Shown here: positions 58,882-64,000 of the stretch, one piece after another
How positions within the stretch are numbered: the stretch's first letter is position 1
How the letters are laid out: each line of letters begins with the position of its first letter
Assembly (NCBI GenBank): GCA_046294735.1
Contig: JBKBKB010000004.1
Location: 186,001-250,000 of the forward strand
Direction of reading: 5' to 3'
DNA: 64,000 nt
Source: 34-65-8 sp046294735
GTDB taxonomy: Bacteria > Pseudomonadota > Alphaproteobacteria > Sphingomonadales > Sphingomonadaceae
The notes under the pieces: generated by a model
The model's database searches: none
The model's input: only the letters and a program-made list of their open reading frames with translations
Told to the model about the DNA's origin: nothing
Program-made: the position numbers and the translations under genes

Positions 58882-59792
58882 AGGTTGAGCACCGTGAAGA
58901 TCTCTTCCGGCCGGTAGAACAGGCCGAGGAACATCCGCGCCGCCACCAGCAACACGATCGCTGCCAGCACCAGCCGCAGCAGTTCCGGCTTGGCCTTCTG
59001 GGCCAGCTGGGTGCCATATTGCGCCCCGGTGACAGACCCGACCAGCAGCAGCGCCACCAGCACCAGGTCGACCGCCTTGGTGGTCAGGGCATGGACCATG
59101 GTGGTCGCCATGGTCACGAACAAAATGTTGAACAGCGAGGTCCCGACCACCACGCTGGCGCTCATGCCGAGGATGTAGAGCATGGCGGGCACGAGAATGA
59201 AGCCGCCGCCGACCCCCATCAGCATGGTCAGGATACCGACCATCACGCCGAGCAGGACGGGTGCCAGGGGCGAGATATAAAGCCCCGAGCGATAGAACCG
59301 CCAGCGCATCGGCAGCGCGGCGATCAGAGGATGGTGGCGGCGCTTTCGGGCTGGCGGCGCCTCGCTGGTCTGCCGCTGGCGGATCGTGTCGAACGCTTCG
59401 CGCAGCATGATGATGCCGATCGATCCCAGCATCAGAACGTAGAGCACGCTGATCACCACATCGATTTGGCCGACCGACTGGAAGAACCGGAACAACAGCG
59501 AACCGATCCCTGCGCCGAATATTCCGCCGACAATCGTTAGCCCACCCATGCGATAGTCGACCCCGTTGCGGCGGCGATGGGCGAGTACGCCGGATACGCT
59601 GGCGCCGGTTACCTGGGTCGAGGCAGAGGCCGCCGCAACCGTTGGCGGCACCCCGTAGAAGATCAGCAGCGGCGTGGTCAGGAACCCGCCACCGACCCCG
59701 AACAGGCCGGACAGCACGCCTGTCAGCGCACCCAGCGCGACGATCACCAGCCCGTTGACCGAAAGATTGGCAATGGGAAGATAAACGTCCAT
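58878..59792 (-). CDS. TauE/SafE family sulfite/anion exporter
   Basis: Membrane permease of 304 residues with about eight helices, in two repeats beginning GALTGVLSGLFGVGGGFLTT and MGVGGGFILVPAMLYILGM. The TauE/SafE family moves sulfite, sulfonates or related anions. Overlap with TIGR02186 by GTGA makes the two an obligate pair here. Substrate unknown. Confidence 0.9.
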   Translation of the reverse strand: MDVYLPIANLSVNGLVIVALGALTGVLSGLFGVGGGFLTTPLLIFYGVPPTVAAASASTQVTGASVSGVLAHRRRNGVDYRMGGLTIVGGIFGAGIGSLLFRFFQSVGQIDVVISVLYVLMLGSIGIIMLREAFDTIRQRQTSEAPPARKRRHHPLIAALPMRWRFYRSGLYISPLAPVLLGVMVGILTMLMGVGGGFILVPAMLYILGMSASVVVGTSLFNILFVTMATTMVHALTTKAVDLVLVALLLVGSVTGAQYGTQLAQKAKPELLRLVLAAIVLLVAARMFLGLFYRPEEIFTVLNL

Positions 59793-59838
59793 CGCGCTGC
59801 CCTATCGCACCCACGCCGCGCGTTAAAGAGAGAGAGCG

Positions 59839-60960
59839 TCAGAAACCGGTCGACAGCGTCAGCGCGGCCCCCGAGCCAGGCTGTGCATCGCCAGCCAGCC
59901 GGACACGATAATCCACCGTGAGACGAACCGGTGTGCCCGCCAGTGCCAGGTCTACCTGGGCGCTTGGCCCCAGATCCAGCCGGGCTGCCCCTTGCTGGGC
60001 CCCGCCCCAGACCCCGACCCCGGCTCGCACTGTGCCGAGGTCGAAAGCAGCAACTGGGCCGGTCATTCGCACCTGTCCGTCAGCGAAGGCCGTCGCATCC
60101 CTGCCGGTAACGTAACCAGCCTGAGCATAAAGTTCCGCCTTCAGCCCATGCGGCAGGTCCACCGGTCCAAGTTCGGTCACTGCCAGCATAGCCGGACGCA
60201 CAGCCGCCCGGCCTGCGCGCTCGCGCACGCGCCCTTCGGCAAGCACCGCTACCGGCACCCGCTTCAGCGGGCGCAGGGCCAGACCAAACGCCGCCTCCCG
60301 ATCGTCGGACTGTTGCAGCGCGCCCGTTACCCTGAGGTAGGCTGCCGGATCAGACCCGCTACCCGGGCGCAGGCGGTAACGCAGCACTCCGCCCGCCTGG
60401 CTGGCACCATAGGAGGCCGGCTGCACCCCGCCGGTCACCCCGCCGCCCGACCTTTCGCGGACAAACAACCAGCCGGAGAAGGACCAGTGATCGGGACGGG
60501 CGGTGGCCGCGGCGCCAACCGATGGCGAGGCGGCCACTGTGACCGGAAATGCGCTTTGCAGCGTCGGAACCCCCGGCGGCATCGCTGGCGAAGCCAGAAC
60601 CGGATCGTCCAGCGCGGCGAGCCACATCAACTGGTGTGCAGTGCTCATGTCGAGCGGTGCCCCGCGGGAAGCGAGAGCTGCCGGGTCGAACAGCGCGAAG
60701 GGCATTGCCGGCTCAGCCAGCGGCGGCTGGGGCGTGATGGACGCGCGGGCCAGCAAGTTTGACCGCGCCACCGGATCGCTGCTGACGACTCTCGCAGCTG
60801 AGACCGCCGTCGGCCCGCCGAGCCGCTCTACCAGCTCCGGCAGCGGCGGCAATTGCAAGGGAAACGGCGTCTGCCACAGCAGAGCGCGGGCCATCAGCCA
60901 GAGGGCGAGGATGGCACCAAGAACCACCAGGGGCTGGCCGCTGCGGTTGCGCGATTCCAT
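59839..60960 (-). CDS. Membrane-anchored, beta-rich protein coupled to an NfrB-like glycosyltransferase
   Basis: A protein of 373 residues, ATG 60960 overlapping the glycosyltransferase stop (TGATG). One N-terminal helix (QPLVVLGAILALWLMARALL), a Pro/Ala-rich linker, then from about residue 170 a series of beta-strand-like repeats (GWLFVRERSGGGVTGGV, GLKAELYAQAGYVTGRDATA, GVWGGAQQGAARLDLGPSAQ) ending LTLSTGF with terminal Phe. The strand pattern and terminal Phe suggest an outer-membrane barrel similar in kind to the NfrA C-terminus; I could not confirm this. Together the pair may make and export a glycan. Confidence 0.65.
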   Translation of the reverse strand: MESRNRSGQPLVVLGAILALWLMARALLWQTPFPLQLPPLPELVERLGGPTAVSAARVVSSDPVARSNLLARASITPQPPLAEPAMPFALFDPAALASRGAPLDMSTAHQLMWLAALDDPVLASPAMPPGVPTLQSAFPVTVAASPSVGAAATARPDHWSFSGWLFVRERSGGGVTGGVQPASYGASQAGGVLRYRLRPGSGSDPAAYLRVTGALQQSDDREAAFGLALRPLKRVPVAVLAEGRVRERAGRAAVRPAMLAVTELGPVDLPHGLKAELYAQAGYVTGRDATAFADGQVRMTGPVAAFDLGTVRAGVGVWGGAQQGAARLDLGPSAQVDLALAGTPVRLTVDYRVRLAGDAQPGSGAALTLSTGF

Positions 60961-62366
60961 CAAGCGCCGCCCGCCATCATGGCACGGGTCGAGGCCGGAT
61001 GCGTTAGGTGCTCGGTCTTGTCCCATTGCAGCGGCGCACCGGTCAGTGTGCGTATATAAGCCGCGACCGCGCGGCGCCCGGCCATTATCGCGATCACGTT
61101 ACCCACCGGAATACGCAGGATCGCGCGGAGCCCTTCGCCCACGCCGAATTCACGGGCGGTGAAGGCAAACCGCATGATCAAGCGCCATAGCAGGCTGGCG
61201 AAATTGAGCCACAGCACCGTCTCCAGCATAGGTGACAGCGGCATAGCTTGCCCCAGACCGGCGAGGGACAGGCCCCAGACCACTGCCGAGAGCAGCAGCA
61301 GGAGGTAGGCCAGTGCCAGAACCAAAGCGGTGAAAGGCCCGCGCCGGTCCCGCATCCGCATCCACAGGTCACCGGCATGAGCCCGCCAGCCGAGCCGGTC
61401 CCACCCCTGAAAGGCAATACCGTGTATCCACCGGGTCTTTTGCCGCACCGCTTGGTCGAGCCGGGCCGGGAACCACGCCCGCGTGGCGATCAGCCGGCCG
61501 TCCGAAGTGCGGGCGCGCAGGAAGCGCGAGCGCCCGCCATTGGCGGAAACCAGCAGTCCGAGTTCGTAATCCTCGGTCAGGCAATCGGCGGCGAATGGTC
61601 CGGCATCACCCCGCAGCCGGGGCAGGGAAGCGAGCGCGGGCCGCGCAATCGCGCAGCCAACTCCGGCCAGCGGAACTCCCGCCCCAAGGGCGTCGCGCAC
61701 CACCAGGGCCTTGCCATGCTGCTCGGCAAATTCTTCGACGTAGTGGCTGCCGATCCAGCGCGACCGGGGTTGCGGCAGGGCCATGACGGGAAGCTGGACC
61801 ATGTCCGCACTCTCGATGGCGCGGTCGAGCAGGGGGAGTGCAGCGGGATCGACCATGTCTTCGGCATCGTGCAGCAGGACCATCCGGAACCGTTCGCCCA
61901 GCCGCACCTCATCCTGTTCCAGCGCGCGATAGAGACGGTTGAGGCAATCGGCCTTGGTGGTCGGCCCCTCGGCATCGTGTATCACGATCCGCAGACGCGG
62001 ATCGCCGCCCGCAGCACGATGGGCCGCTTCGAGCGTCGCCATGTCGTTGCTGTAGCATCCAAGGTAGAGCCGCAGCCCGTCCTGCGGCCAGACCGACAGC
62101 ATGTGGCGGATCGTGGTGCCGATCACCTGCGGTTCGTCCCACGCCGGAATGAACACCGCGGCCCGCCCGGCGAGGGTGCGATTGTCTTCCAGCCCGCGGT
62201 CGACCCGCAGGTCTGCGCCCCGCCCGGTCAGCCGCAGCCACAGCCATGCCAGATCGACCGCAATATCGTCCGCCGCGCCTGCCAGAAAGAAGATTGCGGC
62301 AAACAGCAACAGCTCGTGCTTGACCAGCACCAGCCATTGCAATGCAGTGAAACCAAAGAGTTCCAA
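60960..62366 (-). CDS. NfrB-like membrane glycosyltransferase (GT2 family)
   Basis: A 468-residue inner-membrane glycosyltransferase. The start is placed at TTG 62366, after AGGGGG with 7-base spacing; no ATG fits before the nhaA region. Helices flank a GT-A domain with FIPAWDEPQVIG, the metal site HDAEDMVDP, TEDYELGLL and the QKTRWIHGI motif of processive enzymes. E. coli NfrB has an extra C-terminal c-di-GMP-type domain; that is missing here, so regulation must differ. Divergent from nhaA. Confidence 0.8.
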   Translation of the reverse strand: MELFGFTALQWLVLVKHELLLFAAIFFLAGAADDIAVDLAWLWLRLTGRGADLRVDRGLEDNRTLAGRAAVFIPAWDEPQVIGTTIRHMLSVWPQDGLRLYLGCYSNDMATLEAAHRAAGGDPRLRIVIHDAEGPTTKADCLNRLYRALEQDEVRLGERFRMVLLHDAEDMVDPAALPLLDRAIESADMVQLPVMALPQPRSRWIGSHYVEEFAEQHGKALVVRDALGAGVPLAGVGCAIARPALASLPRLRGDAGPFAADCLTEDYELGLLVSANGGRSRFLRARTSDGRLIATRAWFPARLDQAVRQKTRWIHGIAFQGWDRLGWRAHAGDLWMRMRDRRGPFTALVLALAYLLLLLSAVVWGLSLAGLGQAMPLSPMLETVLWLNFASLLWRLIMRFAFTAREFGVGEGLRAILRIPVGNVIAIMAGRRAVAAYIRTLTGAPLQWDKTEHLTHPASTRAMMAGGA

Positions 62367-62445
62367 GCAGCGACCCCCTGTCTGCTTGGTAAACCGACCA
62401 TGGTAGAGTTGCAACGCGCAAACTTTTGCGAGAGAGGAGCCTACC

Positions 62446-63672
62446 ATGGCCCAGGACAACCGACCGCTTCGCGCATTCTTCGCTCCCGTCCGCGCGCTGT
62501 TCGTCAGTGACGCTTCAGCCGGGGTCCTGCTGATCGTGGTCGCTGTCCTGGCGATGGTAGTGGCCAATTCCGCCTACGCGGACCTGTACCACCATGTGCT
62601 GCATGACCGGTGGGGGCCGACGCTCACGCCCAAGCTCGGCCAGATGAGCCTGCATCTGTGGATCAACGACGGGCTGATGGCGGTGTTCTTTTTCGTTGTC
62701 GGGCTGGAGGTCAAACGGGAGTGGATCGAAGGCCAGTTGTCCTCGGCCGAGCAGCGCCGCCTGCCGATCCTGGCTGCGGTTGCAGGCATGGCGGTTCCGG
62801 CGATGGTATACCTGTTCTTCGTCCAGGGCGGCGAGGCCCGCCTGGTCCAGGGCTGGGCGATTCCGGCGGCAACCGATATTGCCTTTGCCATGGGCGTGCT
62901 CGGGCTGCTTGGCAGCCGCGTGCCGGCCTCGCTGCGACTGTTCCTGCTGACTGTCGCGATCGTCGACGACATCGGTGCAGTGCTGGTGATCGCCCTGTTC
63001 TACACCGCCGGCATAAAGCTGCTGTGGCTGACTGCGGCGGTAGTTGTGGTCGGGATCATGTTCGGGCTCAACCGGATGCGGGTCTCCAGCATGGTGCCCT
63101 TCATCCTGCTGGCGCTGGTGCTGTGGTACTTCGTGCTCAACTCCGGCATCCACGCCACGATCGCAGGCGTGGTCGCCGCGCTGACCATTCCGATGGTCGG
63201 CAAGAATGACGACACCATGCTGGAACGGCTGGAGCACGGGCTCGCACCATGGAGCGCCTACCTGGTGGTCCCTGTGTTCGGATTCGCCAATGCCGGGGTC
63301 AACCTTTCGGGCCTGGGGATCGAAGGCGTGCTCGCCCCGCTGCCGATCGCGATTGCCGCAGGCCTGTTCTTGGGCAAGCAGATCGGCATTTTCAGTGCCA
63401 TCTGGGTGGCTGATCGGATCGGCTTCGCCAAGCGCCCCTTTGGCGCGCGCTGGCCGGAAATCTGGGGCGTAACCGTGCTGTGCGGCATCGGCTTTACCAT
63501 GTCGCTGTTCATCGGCGAACTGGCCTTCCCCGGCTATCGCGAACTGATCGACGAGGCCAAGATCGGCATTCTCGGCGGGTCGCTGCTTTCCGCGGTAGTG
63601 GGCTATGTCATCCTGCGTCTTGCGACCGACCCTGCCCGCCAGCCCGATCCGCAAGAGCCCCGGCCGGCCTGA
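62446..63672 (+). CDS. nhaA: Na+/H+ antiporter NhaA
   Basis: Inner-membrane antiporter of 408 residues exchanging Na+ or Li+ for protons. The two transport aspartates are in AIVDDIGAVLVIALF, preceded by IPAATDIAFAMGVLGLLG, and the FFFVVGLEVKREWI and SLFIGELAFPG segments are characteristic. It is preceded by GAGAGGAG. Length is at the high end of the family (E. coli 388) with a polar tail. Confidence 0.96.
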   Translation: MAQDNRPLRAFFAPVRALFVSDASAGVLLIVVAVLAMVVANSAYADLYHHVLHDRWGPTLTPKLGQMSLHLWINDGLMAVFFFVVGLEVKREWIEGQLSSAEQRRLPILAAVAGMAVPAMVYLFFVQGGEARLVQGWAIPAATDIAFAMGVLGLLGSRVPASLRLFLLTVAIVDDIGAVLVIALFYTAGIKLLWLTAAVVVVGIMFGLNRMRVSSMVPFILLALVLWYFVLNSGIHATIAGVVAALTIPMVGKNDDTMLERLEHGLAPWSAYLVVPVFGFANAGVNLSGLGIEGVLAPLPIAIAAGLFLGKQIGIFSAIWVADRIGFAKRPFGARWPEIWGVTVLCGIGFTMSLFIGELAFPGYRELIDEAKIGILGGSLLSAVVGYVILRLATDPARQPDPQEPRPA

Positions 63673-63684
63673 CCGCTTGCCACC

Positions 63685-64000
63685 TTACCAGGTGCCGGTG
63701 TTGTCCATGCTGGCCCAGGGCTCCTGCGGCTCCAGCCGACCGTCCTGAAGCAGTTCGACCGAGATCCCGTCGGGCGACTTGACGAACGCCATGTGCCCGT
63801 CGCGCGGCGGGCGATGGATGGTGTGGCCTGCATCCTTAAGGCGCTGGCAGGTGTCGTAGATATTCTCCACCCGGTAGGCGAGATGCCCGAAGTTGCGCCC
63901 GCCGCTATAGGCCTCGGCCGGGCTGCCGTCCTCTGGCGGCCAGTTCCAGGTCAGTTCCACTTCGGCCAGCCCTTCCTGCCCCGGCGCGGCGAGGAAGATC
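63685..64000 (-). CDS. gloA: Lactoylglutathione lyase, glyoxalase I (5' end outside window)
   Basis: The last 104 codons are present, ending at TAA 63685. The metal- and substrate-site residues are visible: GLAEVELTWNW with the Glu ligand, RNFGHLAYRVENIY with His, GHMAFVKSPDGISVELLQ with Glu. It converts the glutathione hemithioacetal of methylglyoxal to S-lactoylglutathione. It converges on nhaA with 12 bases between stops. Confidence 0.93.
   Translation of the reverse strand, partial: IFLAAPGQEGLAEVELTWNWPPEDGSPAEAYSGGRNFGHLAYRVENIYDTCQRLKDAGHTIHRPPRDGHMAFVKSPDGISVELLQDGRLEPQEPWASMDNTGTW

Noticed and set aside
56329..59792. HerA plus neighbours as a phage-defence island
   Set aside because: No nuclease, Sir2, reverse transcriptase or restriction gene is adjacent, and composition matches the surrounding core genome.
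58882..59814. N-terminal extension of the TIGR02186 frame to 561 codons
   Set aside because: The extension lies in another frame of tauE and has no family resemblance; the GTG at 58881 with GTGA overlap explains the start.

Overview
The window looks like a chromosomal segment of a GC-rich alphaproteobacterium of the order Sphingomonadales. An Erythrobacteraceae or Novosphingobium-like host fits, but the genus is an inference. The reasons are a carotenoid cluster crtY-crtI-crtB, a large TonB-dependent receptor of the Caulobacter/Xanthomonas/sphingomonad type, an F1-ATPase ATP12 chaperone, an Mla-type lipid transport operon that ends in a PqiC-like lipoprotein, and very tight packing with many 4-base stop/start overlaps. 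I see no tRNA, rRNA, CRISPR array, insertion sequence, prophage or integration site.

Layout: 1-1168, 5' part of an exported M20 peptidase. 1227-10447, one compact minus-strand operon ccoN-O-Q-P-G-H-I-S, a small cysteine-rich ORF and hemN, for cbb3 oxidase and anaerobic haem synthesis. 10501-12078, an FNR/FixK-family regulator without an Fe-S cysteine cluster, two TTGAC-N4-GTCAA boxes and an OmpW porin. 12251-17115, a MaoC protein, an unrecognised exported protein of about 635 residues, and an S9 peptidase. 17141-22129, DUF2585 and the carotenoid operon with an embedded LOG-family gene. 22139-25688, a two-subunit biotin-dependent acyl-CoA carboxylase. 25693-29934, an MFS exporter, DNA polymerase IV, a Nudix hydrolase, 6-phosphogluconolactonase and a GDT1-like membrane protein.

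29958-35803 is a likely organic-phosphate island: a PhoX-like protein, a purple-acid-phosphatase-like enzyme and a divergent TonB receptor, with a direct-repeat motif resembling a Pho box between them. 35968-39447 holds an SDR, a zinc alcohol dehydrogenase and a tandem pair of unrecognised paralogous exported proteins. 39524-44631 is the gatC-gatA-gatB operon with a small membrane gene inside it, an FKBP, rpsU and crcB. 44628-48040 is a coupled run of RluA, PaiB-like, HAD, small membrane protein and ATP12. 47991-52286 is the mlaE-F-D-lipoprotein operon ending in a caspase-fold protein. 52451-56234 carries valS and queE. 56329-64000 carries a HerA-type ATPase, TIGR02186-TauE, an NfrB-like glycosyltransferase with a coupled beta-rich partner, nhaA, and the end of glyoxalase I.

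The clearest functional themes are microaerobic respiration with its own regulator and boxes, carotenoid synthesis, phosphorus scavenging, and envelope maintenance. Most of the window is ordinary core genome. The least explained parts are the 12967-14874 gene with its duplicated start region, the 37981-39447 paralogue pair, and the glycosyltransferase/barrel pair at 59839-62366. No computation was run. Family names come from motifs I can read, and GC or codon remarks are by eye.
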